In this document: positions 55,134-63,762 of the stretch, in pieces
Layout: each line of letters starts with the position of its first letter
How positions within the stretch are numbered: position 1 is the stretch's first letter
Assembly (NCBI GenBank): GCA_963760965.1
Contig: CAVXEW010000005.1
Location: 124,001-188,000, forward strand
Direction of reading: 5' to 3'
Source: Pararhizobium_B sp963760965
GTDB taxonomy: Bacteria > Pseudomonadota > Alphaproteobacteria > Rhizobiales > Rhizobiaceae
DNA length: 64,000 bases
The notes under the pieces: generated by a model
What the model was told of the DNA's origin: nothing
The model's database searches: none
Seen by the model: the letters and a program-made list of their open reading frames with translations, nothing else
Translations under genes and position numbers: made by a program

Positions 55134-55799
55134 TCAGTCGGCGGGGGCGTCGTTGGCGAACTTCGCGGTGCCGCTCTTTTTCAGCTTCTCGTCGAAGGCG
55201 GCCGCCCGGGCCGCCATGTCCCCGACCGAAGCGAGGGCTCCGTCCGTCATCCCCTTCTGGCGGAAGAACGTGTAGGAAAGCGTGATCGCCTCCACGTTCG
55301 CGGCAAGGCGGTCCTTGAGGATGCGGCGATCGACATAGAAGACCATCGGAACCCGGGCACGCTCGCCGGGTTCCAGCCGCTCGATAGGGTGCAGGGAAGC
55401 GACGGCCTTGAAGAAATAGGGCGCCGCCCATGCAGGCGTGACGTCGAATGCGGTGCGGATGACGACGGGCGCGGATCCGCGGTTGGTCACCCGGAAGTAA
55501 AGCGCGGTGGGGCGTCCGATCTCGGTCGACACCGAGCGCTCTTCCGGCCGGAAGTCGACGTCGAGGCCGGATGCGACGTTGGTGTCGAAGCGGACTGTCA
55601 GGTCCTTGCCGGCTCCCTTCCCCGCAAGCCTGCGGACAACCGACGACTGCGGCAGCGAGCCGCCGTAGCCGATATAGGCGGACAGGACGCGGTAAAAGAT
55701 CGGCGAGACGGCGACGAGGCCGCCCATGACGACGACGATCCCGACCGCCGCGCTGGCCACAGCGCGGTTGCGTCGTCTCAACTCCTCGGCATCGTGCAT
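55134..55799 (-). CDS. Cox11/CtaG-like protein lacking the copper-binding cysteines
   Basis: A 221-residue protein with the CtaG layout: cytoplasmic RRRNRAVASAAVG, one membrane helix (VGIVVVMGGLVAVSPIFYRV, about residues 19-38), the IGYGGSLPQ string, and a periplasmic immunoglobulin-like domain with VDFRPEERSVSTEIGRPTAL and LEPGERARVPMVFYVDRRI. True Cox11 has a Cys just before the GYGG region and a CFCF motif before the PGE string; here these read VLSAYIGYGG and FFKAVASLH, and the whole protein has no cysteine. It therefore cannot donate copper to CuB in the known way. The start ATG is at 55799. It is convergent with the NEW3 ABC operon. Confidence 0.82.
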   Translation of the reverse strand: MHDAEELRRRNRAVASAAVGIVVVMGGLVAVSPIFYRVLSAYIGYGGSLPQSSVVRRLAGKGAGKDLTVRFDTNVASGLDVDFRPEERSVSTEIGRPTALYFRVTNRGSAPVVIRTAFDVTPAWAAPYFFKAVASLHPIERLEPGERARVPMVFYVDRRILKDRLAANVEAITLSYTFFRQKGMTDGALASVGDMAARAAAFDEKLKKSGTAKFANDAPAD

Positions 55800-55900
55800 G
55801 CCGGACCGGCTCCCGAATTCCAGATATCCAGCCGAGGTCTTTCAGCCTTCGCGGCGTCCGGCAAGGGCGGAGATTGTCGCAGCGTCGCTTTCGACGCCAT

Positions 55901-55944
55901 TCGAAAAGCGAACGCCCGGGGTGCGAGCGCGCGCCCCGGGCGTT
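55901..55944 (-). terminator. Rho-independent terminator of the LivK-type gene
   Basis: A perfect 11 bp stem, AACGCCCGGGG (55911-55921) with CCCCGGGCGTT (55934-55944), lies 19 bases after the gene's stop on the minus strand and is followed by CGCTTTTCG. It separates this gene from the Cox11-like gene. Confidence 0.75.
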
Positions 55945-55963
55945 CCGATCGAACCGTGCAGGC

Positions 55964-57178
55964 TTACTGCATCTTGATCTGGCCGTTGTCCTTGATGCCG
56001 TTCTCCGTCAATTCGACTTCGTCGTAGACGCCGGCGACGTCGCCGTTCTTGTCGAACTTGATGTCGCCGGTGGCGCCGGAATAGTGGACGTCCTTGCCGG
56101 CGTCGATCATCTCCTTTGCCTTCTTCCATTCGCCCGGCATGATCCCCTCGCCCTGGTCGCCGGTAACCTTGCGGATCGCATCGGCGACCTTGGCCCGGTC
56201 GGCGCTGCCCGCCTTCTCGAGCGCCATGGCGAGAATGAAGGAGGCATCGTAGGCGTTGGCGACGAAGGTGCCGTTCGCCTTCAGGCCGGCCTTCTTCATG
56301 GCGTCGTTGTAGAGCTTGAGGCCCGGCACGTCCGGCGCGCTCGGCTTGGTGAACGTGATCTTGCCGACGACACCCGGAACGTCCTTGACGAGAGAGTCGG
56401 CGACCATGCCGTCGCCGCCGAAGAACTTCTGGAAGTCCCCGCCTTCCAGGGCCTGGCGCAGGATGGTCTGGCCGGAGCCATTGGCATAGGCGAGCACGAC
56501 GAGCGCATCTGCGCCCGAAGCCGACAGGTTGCCGATCTCGGAGCGGTAGTCCGCCTTGCCGTCCTCGTGTGCCTGGGTGGCGGTTACGGTGCCGCCATCG
56601 GCCTTGAAGGCCTTGTCGAAGGCGTCCGCGAAGCCCTTGCCGTAGTCGTTGTTGACATAGGTTACGGCGACAGACTTGACGCCCTTCGACATCACGAGGT
56701 GGGCGAGCACCTGGCCCTGGTAGGCGTCGGAGGTCACCGTACGGAAGACGAGGTCCTTGTCCTTCAGGGTGGTGAGCGCCGGCGAGGTGGAGGCGGGCGA
56801 GATCATCGCCACGCCGGCCGGGATGGCGGCGTTGTTGGCAACGGCGATCGTTGCGCCCGAGCACATGGCGCCGACGATGGCCACGACCTTGTCGACGTTG
56901 ACGGCGCGGTCACCGGCGTCGGCGGCCTTGGTCGCATCGGCGCAGGTCGTGTCGCCGACGTCGGCGACGAGCTTGTCGCCCGACTTCCAGAGGCCACCCT
57001 GGTCGTTTACCTGCTGCATGGCGAACTTGGCACCGTCGACGATCGGCGGTGCGAGGCTTTCGATCGGACCCGTGATGCCGCCGAGTACGCCGATCTTGAC
57101 GTCTGCGGCAAAGCCGGCCTGCGTCAGGGCGGCAATCGCGACACCCGCGATCAGCGCGGTCTTGAGCTTTGGCAACAT
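55964..57178 (-). CDS. Branched-chain amino acid ABC transporter substrate-binding protein (LivK-like)
   Basis: A 404-residue periplasmic type I binding protein with signal peptide (KTALIAGVAIAALTQAGFA, ending near residue 24). The mature part begins ADVKIGVLGGITGPIESLAP, then has ISPASTSPALT and VTYVNNDYGKGFADAF, as in LivJ/LivK. I chose the ATG at 57178 with AAGGGGAGA upstream. It lies about 5 kb from livGFHM on the opposite strand but is the only binding protein of this class in the window and probably serves that operon. A terminator follows. Confidence 0.93.
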   Translation of the reverse strand: MLPKLKTALIAGVAIAALTQAGFAADVKIGVLGGITGPIESLAPPIVDGAKFAMQQVNDQGGLWKSGDKLVADVGDTTCADATKAADAGDRAVNVDKVVAIVGAMCSGATIAVANNAAIPAGVAMISPASTSPALTTLKDKDLVFRTVTSDAYQGQVLAHLVMSKGVKSVAVTYVNNDYGKGFADAFDKAFKADGGTVTATQAHEDGKADYRSEIGNLSASGADALVVLAYANGSGQTILRQALEGGDFQKFFGGDGMVADSLVKDVPGVVGKITFTKPSAPDVPGLKLYNDAMKKAGLKANGTFVANAYDASFILAMALEKAGSADRAKVADAIRKVTGDQGEGIMPGEWKKAKEMIDAGKDVHYSGATGDIKFDKNGDVAGVYDEVELTENGIKDNGQIKMQ

Positions 57179-57363
57179 GATAAAAGGTCTCCCCTTAGTC
57201 TTGCCGGATTTTCCCGGCCGTTTCCCGTTTGTCATTTCCCCCCGGCCGGAAAAGCCGAAAGTTGCCGGGATCATAGCGAATCGAACAGGACTTGGAAGCT
57301 CATTTCGAAAATAAGGTTTTCGTCATGCGGCGAGCACCGACGGCCGTGCCGCGGGGGGCCCGC

Positions 57364-59445
57364 TCAGCGCCACATGGCACCGATGCGCGACTTCAGATCG
57401 CGGCTGACGGCCGGGCCCGGCCCGGACGATCCGGCGGCCGCGGCCCGGGGCCACGCCTTGCGCTCGAAATGCTCCAGCATGTCCTCGGCGACGAAGCGCG
57501 TGCGCGCGGCGTAGACGTGCCGGTCGCCCCGCATCGCCTGGCCGTGCACGTAGAAGCGCTGCGGCGTGACGAGATGCAGGTGATCCCGGGCCCGCGTCAT
57601 GGCGACGTAGAGCAGCCTTCGCTCCTCCTCGACCTCGGAAGTCGAACCGGTGCCGAGATCGGAGGGTATGCAGCCGTCGACGGCGTTGAGCAGGAACACG
57701 GACTTCCATTCCTGTCCCTTGGCGGAATGGATCGTCGAGAGGATAAGGTAATCCTCGTCCCTCAACGGCACGCCGGCCTCGTCGCTGGTCGCCCCCGGCG
57801 GGTCGAGCGTCAGTTCCGTAAGGAAGCGCTCGCGGGATGGATAGCCGGCTGCGATCTGCTCCAGCTGCACGAGGTCGCCGCGCCGGATCCGGGCGTCTTC
57901 GTGCAGCCGCTCCAGATGCGGCTCGTACCAGAGGCGGGCGGCTTCGAGATCCGCCGGCCAGCCACCGCGCCCGGAGCGCAGCCGGGTGAATGTCTCGACG
58001 AAATCGGTCCAGCATCCGGCCGCACGTCTCGGCGGGGAGACGCCGGCAAGCCCCATGGCCGGATCGAGCGCCGCCTGCATTTCCTTCAGGACCGCGTCGG
58101 CGGTGGCCGGACCGATCCCCGGCATCAGCTGCAGGGTGCGGAAACCGGCGATGCGGTCGGCCGGGTTCTCGGCAAGGCGCAGCAGCGCCAGGACGTCCTT
58201 CACATGCGCGGCGTCGAGGAACTTCAGCCCGCCGAACTTGACGAAGGGGATGTTGCGGCGCGTCAGCTCGATCTCGAGCGGGCCGGAATGATGGGAGGCT
58301 CGGAAGAGAACCGCCTGGTCCTTCAGCGCCATGCCCTCCTCCCGGGCGGCGAGCACCTGCTCGCAGACATAGGAGGCCTGGTCGTTCTCGTCCCGCACAG
58401 TGACGAGGGCCGGCTTTTCGCCGCTCTCGCGATCGGACCACAGGTTCTTGGCGAACCGCTCGCGCGCCTCCCCGATCACCGCGTTCGCCGCGGCGAGGAT
58501 CGTCCGGGTGGAGCGGTAGTTGCGCTCGAGCGTCACCACCTCTGCCGGCGGAGAGAACTGCTTCGGGAAATCGAGGATGTTGCGCACCTCGGCCGCTCGG
58601 AAGGAATAGATCGACTGGGCGTCGTCGCCGACGACCGTCAGCCCGCGTCCGTCCGGCTTGAGGCCGAGGAGTATCGCCGACTGGAGCCGGTTCGTGTCCT
58701 GGTACTCGTCGACGAGCACGTGGTCGAAGCGGCCCGCCAGATCCGCCGCCAGTTCCCGGTCCTCGGCCACGGCCGACCAGTAGAGAAGCAGGTCGTCGTA
58801 GTCCAGGACGTTGCCGGCCTGCTTGGCCTCCACGTAGGCGGCGAAAAGGCCCTTCAGTTCCTTCTCCCAAGCGGCGCACCATGGGAAAGAGGAGGCGAGT
58901 ACTTCGGCCAGTTCGGCCTTGGCGTTCACCGCCCGCGAGTAGATGGCGAGACATGTGCCCTTGGCCGGGAAGCGGCTTTCCGTGCGCGACAGGCCGAGAT
59001 CGTGCCTCACGAGGTTCATGAGGTCGGCCGAGTCCTCGCGGTCATGGATCGTGAAGGCCGGATCGAGGCCGATGTGCGGCGCGAGGTCGCGAAGGAGCCG
59101 CGCGCCGACCGAATGGAAGGTGCCGGCCCAGGTCAGCCCCTCCGCCAGCACCGCCGCCTTCGGTCCGAGCATCTCTGCGGCAATCCGCTCGACCCGCTTC
59201 GACATCTCCTGCGCAGCGCGGCGCGAGAACGTCATCAGCAGGATGCGGCGCGGGTCTGCGCCGCGCGCGATCAGGTGGGCGACGCGATGGGCGAGCGTGT
59301 TCGTCTTGCCGGATCCCGCTCCGGCGATCACGAGCAGCGGACCGGCGACGCCTCCCCCGCCATGGACGGCCGCCCGCCTCTGCTCGTCGTTCAGGCGGGA
59401 AAGGCAGTCGGTCTCCGCCTGCGAATCACGGACGATCACGTTCAT
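57364..59445 (-). CDS. UvrD/PcrA-family ATP-dependent DNA helicase
   Basis: A 693-residue superfamily 1 helicase. Motif I is AGAGSGKTNT (41-50), motif II is DEYQD (246-250), motif III GDDAQSIYSFRAA, motif IV ERNYRST and motif VI VAMTRARDHLHL. The length and the absence of the PcrA/UvrD C-terminal tail suggest a second, shorter UvrD-like helicase of alphaproteobacteria, not the main UvrD. Direction is probably 3' to 5'. I place the start at the ATG at 59445; the open frame continues upstream to 59658 without homology. Confidence 0.9.
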   Translation of the reverse strand: MNVIVRDSQAETDCLSRLNDEQRRAAVHGGGGVAGPLLVIAGAGSGKTNTLAHRVAHLIARGADPRRILLMTFSRRAAQEMSKRVERIAAEMLGPKAAVLAEGLTWAGTFHSVGARLLRDLAPHIGLDPAFTIHDREDSADLMNLVRHDLGLSRTESRFPAKGTCLAIYSRAVNAKAELAEVLASSFPWCAAWEKELKGLFAAYVEAKQAGNVLDYDDLLLYWSAVAEDRELAADLAGRFDHVLVDEYQDTNRLQSAILLGLKPDGRGLTVVGDDAQSIYSFRAAEVRNILDFPKQFSPPAEVVTLERNYRSTRTILAAANAVIGEARERFAKNLWSDRESGEKPALVTVRDENDQASYVCEQVLAAREEGMALKDQAVLFRASHHSGPLEIELTRRNIPFVKFGGLKFLDAAHVKDVLALLRLAENPADRIAGFRTLQLMPGIGPATADAVLKEMQAALDPAMGLAGVSPPRRAAGCWTDFVETFTRLRSGRGGWPADLEAARLWYEPHLERLHEDARIRRGDLVQLEQIAAGYPSRERFLTELTLDPPGATSDEAGVPLRDEDYLILSTIHSAKGQEWKSVFLLNAVDGCIPSDLGTGSTSEVEEERRLLYVAMTRARDHLHLVTPQRFYVHGQAMRGDRHVYAARTRFVAEDMLEHFERKAWPRAAAAGSSGPGPAVSRDLKSRIGAMWR

Positions 59446-59667
59446 GGTCGCGCATGAAGCACCGTTTCCGTTTCGTTCGCAATGGAGCCGGTGCGCAAAT
59501 CCCGCCGCGCCGGCAAATCGGACAAGCCTGCAACCGGCTTCCGTCACGGCGGGTCGGCCGACGAAATCAGTCCTTGCCAATCTCCGTGCTCTGGGCGACT
59601 GTCCGCAGTCGGTCGCCCGAACCGTTTCCCCGGGGCAAGGCGGATCTCGAAGTTTCATGGGTGCCGC

Positions 59668-60810
59668 TTGCTCTCATTCCGTCTCGCCCGCGTCCCCGCA
59701 ATCCGCTTCGAAGCGGGGGTCCTTTCTGCCGTCGGCGGAGAACTCGCCGCCGCGGGCGTCGCGAAAGGAGCAGTGCTGCTGGTTGCCGATCCGGCACTTG
59801 CGGCCTTCGGCTTCATCGATACGGCCAGGGAGTCGCTCGCCGCTGCCGGATACGAGCCGGCGACGTTTACGGGTATCGCCTCCGATCCGAAGGAATCCGG
59901 AGCCGAGGCGGCAGGCAAGCTTGCATCGGAGCGCGGTGTTTCGGCCGTCGTCGCGCTGGGGGGCGGATCGGCGCTCGACCTCGCCAAGGTGGCGGCCGTC
60001 GCCGGCCGGAGCACCGGCACCCTGAGCCGCTACCGGCTCGCCGCGGAAGCGCTGCCCTCCGAACGTCCGCACCTGATCGCGATACCAACGACCGCCGGCA
60101 CCGGATCGGAGGCGACCAGCGTCTCCATTCTCTCTTCGCCCGAGGGCATCAAGTACTGGTACTGGTCGCCGGCGCTGAAGCCCGACCTCGTCCTGCTGGA
60201 TCCCGCGCTCACGGTCGGCCTGCCGCGGCAACTGACCGCCGCCACGGGGCTCGACGCGATCGTCCACGCCATTGAAGCGGCAACCAATCGCGCCGCGCAT
60301 CCGGCGATCGACCACTACGCGCTCTCCGCCATCCGCCTCGCGCGGGAGAACCTGCCCGGCGCGACGAACCGGGGCGACGACATCGAGGCCCGCGGCGCCA
60401 TGCTGATGGCGGCATTCCATGCCGGAGTCGCGATAGACAACGCGGGCACCGCCCTCGCACACTGTGCCGGCCATGCACTGGGAAGTCTCGCGGGCGTCCA
60501 TCACGGCCGCGCCGTCGCGCTCGCGATGGCGGCAACGCTCGGGTGGATCATGAAAGGGCAGGAAGCACGCTTCGCCGGGGTGGCCGATGCCTTCGGCGTG
60601 GCGCCCGCAGACCTGCCTGCCGCCTTCGCGGATTTCGTGCGTTCGCTGCAGGTCGAGCCCCTCGCCTCCGCGGGCGACCGGATCACGGCCCCTGCGCTCG
60701 CCGCACGCATGGCGGAGCCGGAGAACCGTGCGATGCGGGTGTCGACGGCGCGCACCGTTGGCGACGACGACCTCGACGAGATCGCAGAGCTCGTGCTCGC
60801 GTTCCGCTGA
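59668..60810 (+). CDS. Iron-containing alcohol dehydrogenase family protein
   Basis: A 380-residue group III alcohol dehydrogenase related to maleylacetate reductase and lactaldehyde reductase. VALGGGSALDLAKV binds the cofactor pyrophosphate, and IPTTAGTGSEATSVSIL is the family string. Metal ligands are probably the Asp and His of TGLDAIVHAIEA and the His residues of HCAGHALGSLAGVHHG. No ATG suits the conserved beginning (FRLARVPAIRF), so I propose a TTG at 59668; the frame continues upstream to 59482. The enolase-family gene begins 20 bases downstream, so the two are in an operon. Substrate unknown. Confidence 0.82.
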   Translation: MLSFRLARVPAIRFEAGVLSAVGGELAAAGVAKGAVLLVADPALAAFGFIDTARESLAAAGYEPATFTGIASDPKESGAEAAGKLASERGVSAVVALGGGSALDLAKVAAVAGRSTGTLSRYRLAAEALPSERPHLIAIPTTAGTGSEATSVSILSSPEGIKYWYWSPALKPDLVLLDPALTVGLPRQLTAATGLDAIVHAIEAATNRAAHPAIDHYALSAIRLARENLPGATNRGDDIEARGAMLMAAFHAGVAIDNAGTALAHCAGHALGSLAGVHHGRAVALAMAATLGWIMKGQEARFAGVADAFGVAPADLPAAFADFVRSLQVEPLASAGDRITAPALAARMAEPENRAMRVSTARTVGDDDLDEIAELVLAFR

Positions 60811-60830
60811 AGAGAAAGACGAACGCCACG

Positions 60831-61940
60831 ATGAAGATAACCGGGATCGAGATCAGCCATCACCGCCTGCCGCTCGATCCGGCTTTCCGGCCGAGCTGGG
60901 ATTTCCGGCCGCGCACCCATTTCGACGCGACGATCGTGCGCGTCAACACCGACGCGGGCCTGACCGGCATCGGATCGGGCGACACCATGACGGGTTTCGA
61001 AGGGCACGAAAGCCTCTTCGTCGGCCAGGACCCGATGCGGCTTGAAAGGCACAACCGGATTCTTTCGAACATCCAGTTCCACTACGGCAGGGCGTGGCCG
61101 CTCGACATCGCGCTTTGGGACCTTGCCGGCAAGATCACCGGGCAGCCGGTCTGGAAGCTGCTCGGCGGCCGCTCTCCGTCCGTCGCGGCTTACGCATCGT
61201 CGGCGACGCTGCGCGAGCCGGAAGCGATGGCCGACGTCGCAGAGCGGATGCTGGCGCGAGGCTTCAGGGGCATGAAGGTCCGCTTCCACCGTGGCGACTG
61301 GCGCGAGGACATCCGTTCGCTCGAGGCGGTGCGCAAGCGTGTCGGCGGGCGGCTCGAGCTGATGGTGGACTGCAACCAGGGCTGGCGCATGTCCTTCGAC
61401 GACGAGACGCCATGGACACTGAAGGACGCGCTCACGGTTGCCCGGGAGCTGGAACGCCTCGGCGTCTACTGGATGGAGGAGCCGCTCTTCCGCGGCGACC
61501 GCAAGGGCATGGCCCAGCTGCGCGGCATGGTCGGCATCCGCATCGCCGGCGGCGAAATGACGCGCGAACTCTACGAGTTCCGGGACCTGATCGAGGACCG
61601 CGCACTCGATGTCCTGCAGCCGGACGCAGCGCTCGTCGGCGGCATCACGGGGCTCCGACGGATCGCCGCGCAGGCCGAGGAAGCGGGACTGACCTTCACG
61701 CCGCACACCTGGACGAACGGCATCGGCGTCATCGCCAACCTGCACCTGACGGCCGGCGTTTCGGATGCGCCGTTCATCGAGTTTCCCTTCGATCCGCCCG
61801 AATGGTCGCTCGAGCGGCGCGACTTCATGCTGGCCGCTCCTCTCGACATCGATCCGGAGGGGCTGCTGCGACTGCCGGAGGTACCCGGGCTCGGAATGGA
61901 GCTCGACGAGGAGCGTCTTGCAGGGACGAGAGTGAAATAG
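60831..61940 (+). CDS. Enolase-superfamily (mandelate racemase-type) dehydratase or racemase
   Basis: A 369-residue member of the mandelate racemase/muconate lactonizing enzyme group. The base motif is KVRF (residues about 150-153), the metal ligands are Asp in MVDCNQGW, Glu in WMEEPLF and Glu in AGGEMT, and the His-Asp dyad is made by Asp in LQPDAALVGG and His in FTPHTWTN. This combination points to the mandelate racemase subgroup, which includes acid-sugar dehydratases and some epimerases. The substrate cannot be read from the sequence. It is flanked by the Fe-ADH gene upstream (20 bases) and the MttB-type gene downstream. Confidence 0.87.
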   Translation: MKITGIEISHHRLPLDPAFRPSWDFRPRTHFDATIVRVNTDAGLTGIGSGDTMTGFEGHESLFVGQDPMRLERHNRILSNIQFHYGRAWPLDIALWDLAGKITGQPVWKLLGGRSPSVAAYASSATLREPEAMADVAERMLARGFRGMKVRFHRGDWREDIRSLEAVRKRVGGRLELMVDCNQGWRMSFDDETPWTLKDALTVARELERLGVYWMEEPLFRGDRKGMAQLRGMVGIRIAGGEMTRELYEFRDLIEDRALDVLQPDAALVGGITGLRRIAAQAEEAGLTFTPHTWTNGIGVIANLHLTAGVSDAPFIEFPFDPPEWSLERRDFMLAAPLDIDPEGLLRLPEVPGLGMELDEERLAGTRVK

Positions 61941-61999
61941 GCCGGCGTCGACCGGGACGGGCCGGGGGTCCGTCGACATTTGCCAGGATTGGACATGCC

Positions 62000-63598
62000 A
62001 TGAGCGAAATGGACAAGATTTTGCCCGCAGCCATCGAGAACACGGCCGGCGACGCACATCGGAAGCGCCGTCACGGCGGGCGCAGCGCCGAGCGCGGCAA
62101 GCCGCGCCGCCCTGCTTCCGGCCAGGCGAAATACCGGAAGGTGCTGAACAATCTCGCCCGCTCGCAAGTCGTCGACGAGGAAGGCCTCGAGGCGATCCAC
62201 GAGGCATCGCTGGCGGTGCTCGAGGAAATCGGGATGGATTTCCTGCTCGATGAGGCGCGGGAGCGGCTGAAGGCGGCGGGCGCGGACGTCGAGGAGGGCA
62301 GCCCGAGGGTGCGTTTCGACCGCGGGCTGATCATGGAGGCGATCCGCTCGGCGCCGTCCGAGTTCGAGATGTTCGCGCGCAACCCGGAGCGCAACGTCGT
62401 CATGGGCGGCAACCATGTCGTCAACTCGGCGGTCGCCAGCGCGCCCTACTGCAGCGACCGGGACCACGGCCGGCGGACCGGGAACCAGCAGGACTTCCGG
62501 AACCTGCTCAAGCTCGTGCAGTCCTACGACATCATCCACGTGACGGGCGGCTATCCGGTAGAGCCGACCGACATCCACCCATCGGTGCGCCATCTCGACT
62601 GCCTGTCCGACATCGTCAGGATGACCGACAAGCCCTTTCATGCCTATTCGCTCGGCAGGGGCCGGAACCTGGACGCGCTGGAAATCGTGCGGATCGGCCG
62701 CGGCATCTCCACGGACCGGCTCGAAGCGGAGCCGTCACTGATGACGATCATCAACGCCTCCTCGCCGCTTCGCTACGACAACCCGATGCTGCAGGGAATT
62801 CTCGAAATGTCCTCGCGCAACCAGGTCGTCGTGATCACGCCGTTCACGCTCGCCGGAGCCATGGCTCCCGTGACCCTGGCCGGGGCGCTCGTCCAGCAGA
62901 ACGCCGAGGCGCTTGCCGGCATCGCCTTCACGCAGATCGTGAAGAAGGGAGCGCCGGTCATCTATGGCGGCTTCACCTCGAACGTCGACATGAAGACCGG
63001 GGCGCCGGCCTTCGGCACGCCGGAATACATGAAGGCGGTGATCGCAGGCGGGCAGCTTGCGCGCAGGTACAACCTGCCGTACCGCACGTCCAACACCTGC
63101 GCGGCGAACACGCTCGACGCGCAGGCCGCCTACGAATCCACGATGTCGCTCTGGGCGGTGACGCAGGCCGGGGGCAACTTCGTCAAGCACGCGGCAGGCT
63201 GGATGGAAGGCGGGCTCACGACCTCCTTCGAAAAGTTCGTCATGGACGTCGATCTCCTGCAGATGGTCGCCGAATTCCTGAAGCCCCTCGACACGAGCCC
63301 GGACGATCTGGCGCTCGATGCCATGCGCGACGTGGGCCCCGGCGGACACTATTTCGGCACGCCGCACACGCTCGCACGCTACGAAAACGCCTTCTACGCG
63401 CCGATGCTTTCGGACTGGCGGAACTTCGAAAGCTGGAGCCAGGCCGGCCAGCCCACGACCTACGACCACGCGAACCGCGTCTTCAAGGAGGCGATCGCCG
63501 CCTACGAACGGCCGCCCCTCGATCCGGCGATCGAGGAAGAGCTGGAAGCGTTCGTGACGCAGCGAAAGGCGGAGGGAGGAGTGCCGACCGACTTCTGA
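62000..63598 (+). CDS. Trimethylamine methyltransferase (MttB)-family protein, non-pyrrolysine type
   Basis: A 532-residue protein of the COG5598/MttB family. It contains EIGMDFLLDEARERLKAAGA, ITPFTLAGAMAPVTLAGALVQQNAEAL (core TPFTLAGAMAPVTLAG) and VTQAGGNFVKHAAGWMEGGL. There is no in-frame amber codon, so it belongs to the non-pyrrolysine branch, whose characterised members demethylate glycine betaine, proline betaine or carnitine with a corrinoid protein. No corrinoid protein gene is nearby. The first 45 residues are basic and variable. The start ATG is at 62000, about 60 bases after the enolase-family gene. Confidence 0.85.
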   Translation: MSEMDKILPAAIENTAGDAHRKRRHGGRSAERGKPRRPASGQAKYRKVLNNLARSQVVDEEGLEAIHEASLAVLEEIGMDFLLDEARERLKAAGADVEEGSPRVRFDRGLIMEAIRSAPSEFEMFARNPERNVVMGGNHVVNSAVASAPYCSDRDHGRRTGNQQDFRNLLKLVQSYDIIHVTGGYPVEPTDIHPSVRHLDCLSDIVRMTDKPFHAYSLGRGRNLDALEIVRIGRGISTDRLEAEPSLMTIINASSPLRYDNPMLQGILEMSSRNQVVVITPFTLAGAMAPVTLAGALVQQNAEALAGIAFTQIVKKGAPVIYGGFTSNVDMKTGAPAFGTPEYMKAVIAGGQLARRYNLPYRTSNTCAANTLDAQAAYESTMSLWAVTQAGGNFVKHAAGWMEGGLTTSFEKFVMDVDLLQMVAEFLKPLDTSPDDLALDAMRDVGPGGHYFGTPHTLARYENAFYAPMLSDWRNFESWSQAGQPTTYDHANRVFKEAIAAYERPPLDPAIEEELEAFVTQRKAEGGVPTDF

Positions 63599-63762
63599 GC
63601 CGTGATGTCCGACGGAGAGCATTCGACGACCGGATGCCACTTCGCCCGTGACGTGTCCTCCATTTTTCGTTATCAGGGTCCGACAATGATCGGAAACCGA
63701 CCGATCGCGGAAGATACGTCCGCCGGCAATGCCCGGCGGCCGGCAAACGGGACAAACGCTCA

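Noticed and set aside
57292..59457. A 721-codon open frame on the plus strand
   Set aside because: It is opposite the UvrD-family helicase, whose motifs are complete, and shows no domain of its own.
62000..63598. A pyrrolysine-containing trimethylamine methyltransferase
   Set aside because: No in-frame amber codon occurs; the protein is of the non-pyrrolysine branch.
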